From Paracoccaceae bacterium (GTDB taxonomy: Bacteria; Pseudomonadota; Alphaproteobacteria; Rhodobacterales; Rhodobacteraceae): a DNA stretch of 10,052 nt. The notes beneath the pieces were generated by a model. It was given only the letters and a program-made list of their open reading frames with translations. It was not told where the DNA came from and did no database searches. Shown in pieces: positions 1 through 5,751 of this stretch; positions within the stretch are counted from its first letter, which is position 1; each line of letters opens with the position of its first letter. The stretch covers positions 1-10,052 of the forward strand of contig PUNI01000262.1 of the NCBI GenBank assembly GCA_003551745.1, read 5' to 3'. Both the position numbers and the translations under genes were made by a program.

Positions 1-740
1 CGCTGGCCGAGGGGCACTACGGCCGCCGCCTCTCCACCGCCGAGGTCAAGGCCGCGCTCGCAGCCGAGATCGCCGCGATCCTCGAGCCGGTGGCCCGGCC
101 CCTGCCCCTCTACCCCCACACCCCGCAGGTGGTGCTGGTGGTGGGCGTCAACGGCTCGGGCAAGACCACCACCATCGGCAAGCTGGCCAGCCAGTTCCGC
201 GCCGCCGGCAAGTCGGTGGTGATCGCCGCCGGCGATACCTTCCGCGCCGCCGCGGTGGAGCAGCTGCAGGTCTGGGGCGAGCGCGCCGGCGTGCCGGTGA
301 TGACGGCGCCCGAGGGTTCGGACCCCGCGAGCCTTGCCTTCGATGCGCTGGCCCGCGCCCAGTCCGACGGCGCCGATCTGCTGATGATCGACACGGCGGG
401 GCGGCTGCAGAACCGGGCCGACCTGATGGAGGAACTGGCCAAGATCGTCCGCGTGCTGCGCAAGCGCGACCCCTCGGCGCCCCACAACACGATCCTCGTG
501 CTCGACGCCACCACCGGGCAGAACGCGCTGAGCCAGGTCGAGATCTTCCGCAAGATCGCGGAGGTCTCCGGGCTGGTGATGACCAAGCTCGACGGCACCG
601 CGCGCGGCGGCGTGCTGGTGGCGCTCGCCGACCGCTTCGGCCTGCCGATCCACGCCATAGGGGTTGGCGAGCAGATCGACGATCTTGCCCCCTTCGATCC
701 CGACGATTTCGCCCGGGCGCTGGTGGGGCTGGACGCGTGA
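1..740 (+). CDS. ftsY: Signal recognition particle receptor FtsY, 3' part (5' end outside window)
   Basis: FtsY is the SRP-receptor GTPase that docks ribosome-SRP complexes at the inner membrane and hands nascent membrane proteins to SecYEG. The reading frame is open from base 3, so the gene enters from the left edge; a GTG at 90 is internal, because the codons before it encode typical FtsY NG-domain sequence (LSTAEVKAALAAEI). About 245 residues are visible. All G motifs are present: the P-loop GVNGSGKTT (144-170), the DTFRAAAVEQL motif (about 237-269), DTAGR (390-404), TKLDG (582-596) and the closing GVGEQIDDLAPFDP segment (about 660-701). The acidic N-terminal A domain is not seen. Ffh is excluded because there is no methionine-rich M domain after the GTPase; the protein ends right after the G domain. 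The stop at 738-740 is 10 bases before the next gene, which suggests cotranscription. Confidence 0.97.
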   Translation, partial: LAEGHYGRRLSTAEVKAALAAEIAAILEPVARPLPLYPHTPQVVLVVGVNGSGKTTTIGKLASQFRAAGKSVVIAAGDTFRAAAVEQLQVWGERAGVPVMTAPEGSDPASLAFDALARAQSDGADLLMIDTAGRLQNRADLMEELAKIVRVLRKRDPSAPHNTILVLDATTGQNALSQVEIFRKIAEVSGLVMTKLDGTARGGVLVALADRFGLPIHAIGVGEQIDDLAPFDPDDFARALVGLDA

Positions 741-750
741 GCCGCCGCGG

Positions 751-1653
751 GTGACCGACTGGATCATCGCCATCGCAGGCACGCCCGAGGGCGCACGGCT
801 CGCCACGGCCCTCGCGCTGGTCTCGGCCTTCGCCCACGCGCTCTTCGGCGCGCTCCAGAAGGGCCGCCACGACCCCTGGCTGAGCCGGGCCGCCATCGAC
901 GCGGGCCTCGTCGCCCTCATGCTGCCCGCCGCGCTCTTCCTGGTGCCCTGGCCGCAGGGGCCGGAATGGCTGTTTCTCGCCGGCGCGGTGGCGATCCACT
1001 TCGCCTACAAGCTCGCCATGGCGCAGGCCTACACCCGGGCGGCCTACACGGTCGTCTATCCGGTGGTGCGCGGCATCGGGCCGCTGGTGACCGTGGGTTT
1101 CGCGATGGTCGTCTTCGGCGAGCGCTACGGGCCGGGGCAGTGGCTGGGCGTGGCGCTCCTCTCCGGCGGGATCCTCGCGCTCGCCGCCCTCAACCCCACC
1201 GGCGACCGGCTGGGCCGGCCGATCCTTCTTCACGGTCTCGCATGGGCTGTGCTCGGCGGGTTGCTGGTGGCGGGCTACACCACATATGATGCATGGGCGA
1301 TCCGGGCCTCGGCCGATCCGTTCACCTTTCTGGCGTGGTTCTTCCTGCTGAGCTCGCTGGATTTCCCGCTCCTGCTGGCGCGGCGGTTGATGGCGGCCTG
1401 CGTGGCGCCCGGCGGTGGGGGCCTGGCGGTGCGGGGCATTGTCGGGGCCTGTCTGGCACTGGTGAGCTTCGGCGGCGTGATGCTCGCCACCCGCGTCGGC
1501 CCGGTGGGCCAGACCGCGGTGCTGCGCGAGACCTCGACGGTGTTCGCCGCATTGATCGGCTGGGGCCTTCTGGGCGAAAGGGTCGGTTGGCGGCGCGCCG
1601 GGCTGATGGCGGTGATTGCCTCGGGCGCGGTACTGGTGCAGGTGGCAGTCTAG
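751..1653 (+). CDS. EamA-type drug/metabolite transporter (DMT) family permease
   Basis: A predicted inner-membrane permease of 300 residues, the usual length for a two-repeat EamA (DMT superfamily) protein with ten helices. Two homologous halves can be seen: the first ends with VVYPVVRGIGPLVTVGFAMVV, a FGER box (residues 122-125) and a helix to about 147; the second ends with RETSTVFAALIGWGLLGER (259-277) and a last helix to residue 299. The repeated P/T-rich helix followed by a G-E-R box is the EamA signature. GTG 751 is chosen because it follows the ftsY stop by 10 bases and gives MTDWIIAIAG; no convincing Shine-Dalgarno sequence is visible, and the only longer option (TTG 664) would overlap ftsY by 77 bases. 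The substrate cannot be read from sequence; relatives export amino acids, metabolites or drugs. It probably belongs to the ftsY-yciB transcript. Confidence 0.9.
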   Translation: MTDWIIAIAGTPEGARLATALALVSAFAHALFGALQKGRHDPWLSRAAIDAGLVALMLPAALFLVPWPQGPEWLFLAGAVAIHFAYKLAMAQAYTRAAYTVVYPVVRGIGPLVTVGFAMVVFGERYGPGQWLGVALLSGGILALAALNPTGDRLGRPILLHGLAWAVLGGLLVAGYTTYDAWAIRASADPFTFLAWFFLLSSLDFPLLLARRLMAACVAPGGGGLAVRGIVGACLALVSFGGVMLATRVGPVGQTAVLRETSTVFAALIGWGLLGERVGWRRAGLMAVIASGAVLVQVAV

Positions 1654-1666
1654 CGACGGACGGAAG

Positions 1667-2269
1667 ATGGCGGAACGCAAGATCAACCCCACCCTGAAGG
1701 CGGTGCTGGAATTCGGCCCGGTGCTGGCGTTCTTCGTCGGCTATCTGTTCCTGCGCGAGAGCGTGTTCGAGATCGCCGGGCGCCCCTATGAGGGGTTCAT
1801 CGTGCTGACCGGCATCTTCATCCCGGTCTTCGCGCTCGCCTCGTTCCTGATGTGGCGGCTGGTGGGGCGCATCTCGCGCATCCAGATCTTCACGCTGGTG
1901 CTGGTGGTGGTGTTCGGAGGTCTGACGGTCTGGCTCAATGACGAGCGCTTCTTCAAGATGAAGAGCACCATCGTCTTCGGCCTGATCGCGGCGCTGCTGT
2001 GGATCGGGCTGGCGCGCGGGCAGTCCTGGCTGGAATACGTGATGGAGGGGCTGATCCAGCTGCGCCACGAGGGCTGGATGGTGCTGACCCGGCGCCTTGC
2101 CTGGTTCTTCGCGGGGCTTGCGGTGGCCAATGAGATCATCTGGCGCACCATGTCCACGGATGTCTGGGTGACCTTCGACACCTTCGGCCAGCCCGGCGCG
2201 GTCTTCGTCTTCTTCATGGCGCAGGCGAAGCTGATCGAGACCTACATGATCGAGACGCCCGAAGACTGA
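1667..2269 (+). CDS. yciB: YciB / intracellular septation protein A family membrane protein
   Basis: A 200-residue inner-membrane protein of the YciB/IspZ (septation protein A) family. In enterobacteria YciB is linked to envelope integrity and the cell-synthesis machinery, and Shigella ispA mutants fail in intracellular septation; the biochemical activity is unknown. Hydrophobic segments lie near residues 15-29, 44-65, 74-90, 100-116, 143-160 and 177-190. Family hallmarks are the block LTVWLNDERFFKMKSTI (86-102), ANEIIWR (154-160) and the WVTFDTFG stretch (167-174). ATG 1667 is chosen over an in-frame ATG at 1616 because it lies 13 bases after the stop of the transporter gene and gives the family-typical N-terminus MAERKINPTLK; the longer version would overlap the upstream gene. 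The Shine-Dalgarno sequence is weak. Its place behind ftsY and a DMT permease matches the order I recall from Rhodobacteraceae genomes. Confidence 0.95.
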   Translation: MAERKINPTLKAVLEFGPVLAFFVGYLFLRESVFEIAGRPYEGFIVLTGIFIPVFALASFLMWRLVGRISRIQIFTLVLVVVFGGLTVWLNDERFFKMKSTIVFGLIAALLWIGLARGQSWLEYVMEGLIQLRHEGWMVLTRRLAWFFAGLAVANEIIWRTMSTDVWVTFDTFGQPGAVFVFFMAQAKLIETYMIETPED

Positions 2270-2295
2270 TCCCGCCCATTCGGCGCCGCGCGTTC

Positions 2296-2334
2296 GACGC
2301 CGCCCACTTGACGCCGCCCATCTGACGCCATCCC
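2296..2334. repeat. Short 14-bp tandem repeat, about 2.8 copies, between convergent genes
   Basis: The 11-base core GACGCCGCCCA occurs at 2296-2306 and again at 2310-2320, exactly 14 bases later. A third, degenerate copy (GACGCCATCCC) sits at 2324-2334, again with period 14. The third copy also forms one arm of a small inverted repeat, TGACG (2323-2327) and CGTCA (2334-2338), which covers the yfcG stop codon. The repeat fills most of the 66-base gap between the convergent yciB and yfcG genes. There is no T-run, so it is not a standard intrinsic terminator. It may be replication-slippage noise. Confidence 0.7.
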
Positions 2335-2335
2335 G

Positions 2336-3040
2336 TCAGGTCTGGCCGAACAGCACCTTCTGCTCCTCGCGGCTCATGCCGCCCTCACGCCGCTTGTCGG
2401 CGGCGACGGTCCGGCCGCGCTGCACCGCCGGCCGGCTGCCGACCTCGTCGAGCCAGCGCGCCAGATGCGGCTTGTCGTCCAGGCTCTGCTCCTGGCGTTC
2501 CCAGCCGCTGGCCCAGGGCCAGATCGCCATGTCGGCGATCGAATAGAAGTCGCCTGCCACGAAGCGGTTGCCGGCGAGTTGCCCGTCCAGCACCCGGTAG
2601 AGCCGCCCCACCTCGCGGCGATAGCGGTCCTGCGCATAGGGCAGGACCTGCGGCGGCTCCAGCGTGGGCGCGTATTTCAGGAAGTGATGCGCCTGCCCGG
2701 CCATCGGGCCGACCCCGCCCATCTGCCACATCAGCCACTGGTCCACCGCGATGCGGTCTCGCTCGGTGGGGCCGCCGAACTGCCCGGTCTTGCGCGCCAG
2801 ATACTGCAGGATCGCGCCGGATTCGAAGATCCCGATCGCCGCGCCGTCGGGGCCGTCGGGATCGACGATGGCGGGCATCCGGTTGTTCGGGGCGATCTTC
2901 AGGAACGCGGGGTCGAACTGGTCACCCTTGCCGATGTCGACCAGGTGCAGGCTGTAGGGCAGCCCCATCTCCTCCAGCGCAATGGTGACCTTCCAGCCGT
3001 TCGGGGTGGGCCAGTAGTGAAGCTCGATCGGAGCGGGCAT
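2336..3040 (-). CDS. yfcG: Nu-class glutathione S-transferase, YfcG-like disulfide reductase
   Basis: A cytosolic glutathione-dependent enzyme of 234 residues, close in pattern to E. coli YfcG/YghU and the Ure2p-like group. YfcG has strong GSH-dependent disulfide reductase activity and little classical transferase activity. The thioredoxin-fold N-terminal domain (about 1-87) has LHYWPTPNGWKV with the TPNG turn (12-15), PNNRMPAIVD (51-60) with the cis-Pro, and ESGAI (73-77), the GSH gamma-glutamyl-binding site. The helical C-terminal domain (about 92-210) carries WQMGGVGPMAGQAHHF (105-120), characteristic of this subgroup, and the GDFYSIADMAIWPW N-capping box (163-176). ATG at 3040 is set by a perfect AAGGAGG eight bases upstream (3055-3049). 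The frame stays open far upstream, but that part is antisense to metZ and is not coding. It is divergent from metZ; its own promoter is not obvious. Confidence 0.95.
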   Translation of the reverse strand: MPAPIELHYWPTPNGWKVTIALEEMGLPYSLHLVDIGKGDQFDPAFLKIAPNNRMPAIVDPDGPDGAAIGIFESGAILQYLARKTGQFGGPTERDRIAVDQWLMWQMGGVGPMAGQAHHFLKYAPTLEPPQVLPYAQDRYRREVGRLYRVLDGQLAGNRFVAGDFYSIADMAIWPWASGWERQEQSLDDKPHLARWLDEVGSRPAVQRGRTVAADKRREGGMSREEQKVLFGQT

Positions 3041-3048
3041 GACGGCGT

Positions 3049-3055
3049 CCTCCTT
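3049..3055 (-). promoter_or_regulatory. Consensus ribosome binding site of yfcG
   Basis: On the minus strand the bases read AAGGAGG, eight nucleotides before the ATG at 3040-3038. This perfect anti-16S match fixes the yfcG start against the long upstream extension of the same open frame. Confidence 0.9.
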
Positions 3056-3100
3056 GTGTCGCGCGGCAAACTGGCACGTTCTACGGCGAAGGCAATGCGC

Positions 3101-3129
3101 TTGACGCCTCATGCCGCGCCGGCTAACCG
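3101..3129 (+). promoter_or_regulatory. Candidate sigma-70-type promoter of metZ
   Basis: TTGACG (3101-3106, five of six matches to the -35 consensus) is followed after exactly 17 bases by TAACCG (3124-3129, a poor -10). Transcription starting about seven bases after the -10 would begin near 3136, which is the first base of the predicted riboswitch P1 helix. That coincidence is the main support, since weak -10 boxes are common in GC-rich alphaproteobacteria. The -10 is embedded in a small repeat, CCGGC-TAA-CCGGC (3119-3131). This is inference from spacing and position only. Confidence 0.4.
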
Positions 3130-3134
3130 GCTCG

Positions 3135-3188
3135 TGTGGCGCTTTGTTCACCGGATTGCGGGCCACGGTAAAGATGCCGCTAAAGAGG
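3135..3188 (+). ncRNA. SAM-II (SAM-alpha) riboswitch aptamer upstream of metZ
   Basis: This leader segment matches the SAM-II class of S-adenosylmethionine riboswitches, known mainly from alphaproteobacterial methionine genes (metA, metZ and others). P1 is formed by GTGGC (3136-3140) and GCCAC (3162-3166), with a possible U-G pair at 3135/3167. The loop is U-rich (GCTTTGTTC, 3141-3149) and contains the conserved ACCGGATTGC (3150-3159), close to the class pattern ACCGUAUUGC. The 3' side carries GGTAAAGATG (3167-3176) and GCTAAAGAGG (3179-3188), close to the class patterns UGAUAAAUG and GCUAAAAAGG. The H-type pseudoknot can form through CC (3151-3152) with GG (3187-3188) and GC (3158-3159) with GC (3179-3180). 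Spacings agree with the class within one or two bases. Binding SAM should repress metZ. The comparison was made from memory of the consensus, not by a covariance search. Confidence 0.88.
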
Positions 3189-3190
3189 TT

Positions 3191-3233
3191 GCGGGTCGGT
3201 CCCGCCTTCGCCCGGTGTGTCGAGGAGGGCGGG
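3191..3233 (+). promoter_or_regulatory. Possible expression platform between the SAM-II aptamer and the metZ start
   Basis: CCCGC(C) at 3201-3206 has two mutually exclusive perfect partners. One is GCGGG (3191-3195), giving a 5-bp hairpin with a 5-base loop just after the aptamer. The other is GGCGGG (3228-3233), next to the GAGGAG ribosome binding site (3222-3227). In addition CCGC (3177-3180), part of the aptamer, could pair with GCGG (3191-3194) when SAM is absent. There is no terminator T-run, so control is more likely at translation initiation. Which pairing corresponds to the repressed state is not evident from these stems alone. Confidence 0.4.
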
Positions 3234-3235
3234 GC

Positions 3236-4417
3236 ATGGACAAGGGCTGGAGCGGGCGGACGCGGGCCGTCCACGCGGGCATCCGGCGCAGCCAGTACGG
3301 CGAGATGTCCGAGGCGCTCTTCCTCACCCAGGGCTTCGCCTATGCCAGCGCCGAACAGGCCGAGGCCCGGTTCCTGAAGGCCGAGGCCGACGAGTTCATC
3401 TATGCCCGCTACGGCAACCCCACCGTGGCCATGTTCGAGGACCGCATCGCCGCGCTTGAAGGCGCCGAGGATGCCTTCGCCACCGCCAGCGGCATGGCCG
3501 CCGTGAACGGGGCGCTCATGGCGATGCTGAGCGCCGGCGACAGGGTGGTGGCGGCGCGGGCGCTCTTCGGGTCCTGCCTCTACATCCTCGAGGAGATCCT
3601 GCCGCGCTTCGGGGTCGAGGTGGTGTTCGTGGACGGCGCCGACCTTTCCCAGTGGCAGGCGGCGGTGACGCCGGGCACCCGCGCGGTGTTCTTCGAGTCG
3701 ATGTCGAACCCCACGCTGGAGCTTGTCGACATCGCCGCGGTCGCCCGCCTCGCCAGCGCCGTCGGCGCCCAGGTCGTCGTCGACAACGTCTTCACCACGC
3801 CGGTGTTCTCGCGCGCGCTCGCGCAGGGGGCGGATGTGGTCATCTATTCGGCCACCAAGCACATCGACGGGCAGGGGCGCTGTCTCGGCGGGGTGGTGCT
3901 GGGCCGGCGCGAGTACATCCGCAAGACCGTCGAGCCCTACATGAAACACACCGGCGGAGCGCTCAGCCCGTTCAACGCCTGGGTCATGCTGAAGGGGCTG
4001 GAGACGCTCGATCTGCGGGTGCGCGCGCAGGCCGACACGGCGCTGGCGGTCGCCCGCGCGCTGGAGGGTGATCCCGGGCTCGACCGGGTGATCTATCCCG
4101 GCCTGCCGAGCCATCCCCAGCATGGGCTGGCCATGGCCCAGATGGGCTCCGGCGGCACCCTGCTGGCGGTCGATGTGGCGGGCAGGCAGGCCGGAGCCTT
4201 CCGCTTCCTGAATGCCCTGCGCCTCTTCCAGATCACCAACAATCTCGGCGACGCCAAGAGCCTGGCGACGCATCCTGCCACCACCACACACCAGCGCCTG
4301 CCGGAGGCGCAGAAGGCGCATCTGGGCATCACGCCGGGTCTGGTGCGGCTCAGCATAGGGCTGGAGGATCCCGACGATCTGATCGCCGATCTCCAGGGCG
4401 CGCTGCGCCTGCTCTGA
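3236..4417 (+). CDS. metZ: O-succinylhomoserine sulfhydrylase (PLP-dependent, homocysteine synthesis)
   Basis: A cytosolic PLP enzyme of the Cys/Met metabolism family, 393 residues, which makes L-homocysteine from O-succinylhomoserine and sulfide, the direct sulfhydrylation route to methionine. PLP sites are visible: YARYGNPT (56-63), ATASGMAAV with the phosphate-binding Ser-Gly-Met (82-90), ESMSNPTLELVDI (154-166), VVDNVFTTP with Asp183 (181-189), and SATKHIDGQGR with the Schiff-base Lys208 (205-215). The C-terminal ITNNLGDAKSLATHPATTTH (333-352) and LVRLSIGLED (369-378) are family signatures. Preference for succinyl- rather than acetyl-homoserine is inferred from MetZ-like length and pattern. 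ATG 3236 is chosen for the GAGGAG at 3222-3227; an in-frame GTG at 3215 lacks a ribosome binding site. The SAM-II leader upstream supports a methionine role. The stop codon overlaps a 20-bp palindrome. Confidence 0.95.
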   Translation: MDKGWSGRTRAVHAGIRRSQYGEMSEALFLTQGFAYASAEQAEARFLKAEADEFIYARYGNPTVAMFEDRIAALEGAEDAFATASGMAAVNGALMAMLSAGDRVVAARALFGSCLYILEEILPRFGVEVVFVDGADLSQWQAAVTPGTRAVFFESMSNPTLELVDIAAVARLASAVGAQVVVDNVFTTPVFSRALAQGADVVIYSATKHIDGQGRCLGGVVLGRREYIRKTVEPYMKHTGGALSPFNAWVMLKGLETLDLRVRAQADTALAVARALEGDPGLDRVIYPGLPSHPQHGLAMAQMGSGGTLLAVDVAGRQAGAFRFLNALRLFQITNNLGDAKSLATHPATTTHQRLPEAQKAHLGITPGLVRLSIGLEDPDDLIADLQGALRLL

Positions 4418-4435
4418 CGCGCGGCGCCGCGCGTC
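4416..4435. repeat. Perfect 20-bp GC-only-core palindrome overlapping the metZ stop codon
   Basis: The 20 bases from 4416 to 4435 equal their own reverse complement; each half is GACGCGCGGC or its complement. The first two bases are the last two of the metZ TGA. It could fold as a very GC-rich hairpin at the metZ mRNA 3' end, but there is no spacer loop and no T-run, so it is not a textbook intrinsic terminator. It may serve as a 3'-end stabilising or pausing structure; this is inference. Confidence 0.6.
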
Positions 4436-4522
4436 GGCGGCGAGATCGGCGGCCGCACCGCGCTTGCCCGCCAACCGCCGTCGGGAGGTCGCGGCCATTG
4501 CGTGGAATGGAGGCCGGCCAAG

Positions 4523-4556
4523 GCTGCGCAGCACGCATGACGGCATGCCGCGCAGC
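4523..4556. repeat. Two-part hairpin in the metZ-queA intergenic region
   Basis: Within the 206-base gap 4418-4623, outer arms GCTGCGC (4523-4529) and GCGCAGC (4550-4556) pair over 7 bp. Inner arms GCATG (4535-4539) and CATGC (4544-4548) pair over 5 bp around the loop ACGG. They are separated by an asymmetric internal loop, AGCAC on one side and C on the other. No T-run follows. Downstream, TTGACG at 4572-4577 could be a -35 for queA, but the bases 17 further on (CATCGG) make a poor -10. I see no coding sequence in this gap. Confidence 0.5.
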
Positions 4557-4623
4557 GCAGGGGTGCGGGGCTTGACGCGGCCCGCACGGCGGCGCATCGG
4601 CAGCCGTCGGCGGTGAGGCGCAG

Positions 4624-5682
4624 ATGCGGCTTGAGGACTTCGATTTCGATCTGCCCGAGCGGCTGATCGCCCTGCGCCCGGCCCGGCCGCGCAGCGCGGC
4701 GCGGCTGCTTGTGGCCGAGGGCGACCGGCGCATCGATGCCCATGTCGGCGACCTGCCAGGCGTCCTGCGCCCCGGCGACCGGCTCGTGTTCAATGACACG
4801 CGGGTGATCCCGGCCCGGCTCGACGGCCTGCGCAGCCGTCCGGGTGCCGAGGGGGCGCGGGTCGAGATCACGCTGGTCGCGCCGCGGCCCGATGGTGCGT
4901 GGTCGGCGCTGGCACGACCGCTGAAGAAGCTGCGACCCGGCGACCGGATCGCCTTCGCGGCCGGGCTGGCCGCCGAGGTGACCGGGCGCGCGGAGGGCCG
5001 GGTGCAGTTGCGTTTCAACCGCGAGGGGGCCGCCTTCGAGCAGGCGCTGGCTGAGGCCGGGGCGATGCCGCTGCCACCCTATATAGCAGCCCGGCGGGCT
5101 CCCGATGCGCAGGACCGGGAGGACTATCAGACCATCTTCGCGCGCACGCCCGGCGCGGTGGCTGCCCCGACCGCGGCGCTGCATTTCGATGCGCCGCTGC
5201 TGGCTGCGCTCGAAGCCCGTGGCGTGGCGCGCTCGACCGTGACACTGCATGTCGGCGCCGGAACCTTCCTGCCGGTGAAGGTCGAGGATGTCACCACGCA
5301 CCGGATGCACGCCGAGTGGGGGGAGATCCCGCCCGCCACCGCCGCCGAGATCAACGCCACCCGGGCCGAAGGCGGGCGGATCATCCCTGTGGGCACCACG
5401 GCGCTGCGGCTCCTGGAAAGCGCGGCCGACGCGCAGGGACGGCTGGCGCCCTGGGCCGGCGATACCGACATCTTCATATATCCCGGGTACCGCTTCCGGA
5501 TCACCGACGGTCTGGTCACCAACTTCCATCTTCCGCGCTCGACCCTGCTGATGCTGGTGGCCGCGCTGATGGGCCGCGCGCGCATCCTCGGGATCTATGC
5601 CCATGCGGTGGCCGCGGGATATCGCTTCTTCTCCTACGGGGATGCCTCGCTGCTGATCCCGGAGCGGCAGGAAACCGGCTGA
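4624..5682 (+). CDS. queA: S-adenosylmethionine:tRNA ribosyltransferase-isomerase QueA
   Basis: QueA transfers and isomerises the ribosyl part of SAM onto 7-aminomethyl-7-deazaguanine at position 34 of tRNAs with GUN anticodons, forming epoxyqueuosine, the second-last step of queuosine synthesis. At 352 residues it has normal length. Visible signatures are the N-terminal [32 protein letters not shown] (54-66), [11 protein letters not shown] (97-107), [11 protein letters not shown] (148-158), [10 protein letters not shown] (164-173), AAPTAALHF (180-188), [13 protein letters not shown] (207-219), HRMHAEW (226-232), GTTALRLLE (257-265), [11 protein letters not shown] (281-291) and [13 protein letters not shown] (300-312). 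Start ATG 4624 follows GAGG (4615-4618) by five bases. The gap to metZ (206 bases) suggests separate expression. Its use of SAM as substrate next to a SAM-sensing leader is a suggestive but unproven link. Confidence 0.97.
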   Translation: MRLEDFDFDLPERLIALRPARPRSAARLLVAEGDRRIDAHVGDLPGVLRPGDRLVFNDTRVIPARLDGLRSRPGAEGARVEITLVAPRPDGAWSALARPLKKLRPGDRIAFAAGLAAEVTGRAEGRVQLRFNREGAAFEQALAEAGAMPLPPYIAARRAPDAQDREDYQTIFARTPGAVAAPTAALHFDAPLLAALEARGVARSTVTLHVGAGTFLPVKVEDVTTHRMHAEWGEIPPATAAEINATRAEGGRIIPVGTTALRLLESAADAQGRLAPWAGDTDIFIYPGYRFRITDGLVTNFHLPRSTLLMLVAALMGRARILGIYAHAVAAGYRFFSYGDASLLIPERQETG

Positions 5683-5751
5683 CAGGTCGCAATCGGGACG
5701 GACGGCCGCCGCATCGCCGAGCATCGGGAACCCAGGCAAGGGAAAACGGGC

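Noticed and set aside
148..1692. A 514-codon minus-strand open frame
   Set aside because: It is antisense to ftsY and the EamA permease and has a low-complexity Arg/His/Pro-rich translation.
3041..4597. Upstream extension of the yfcG reading frame on the minus strand
   Set aside because: It is antisense to metZ, has low-complexity composition, and the yfcG start is fixed by a perfect ribosome binding site at 3055-3049.
4572..4600. Possible queA promoter with TTGACG as -35
   Set aside because: The -35 is good, but the bases 17 further on (CATCGG) are a poor -10 and nothing else supports it.
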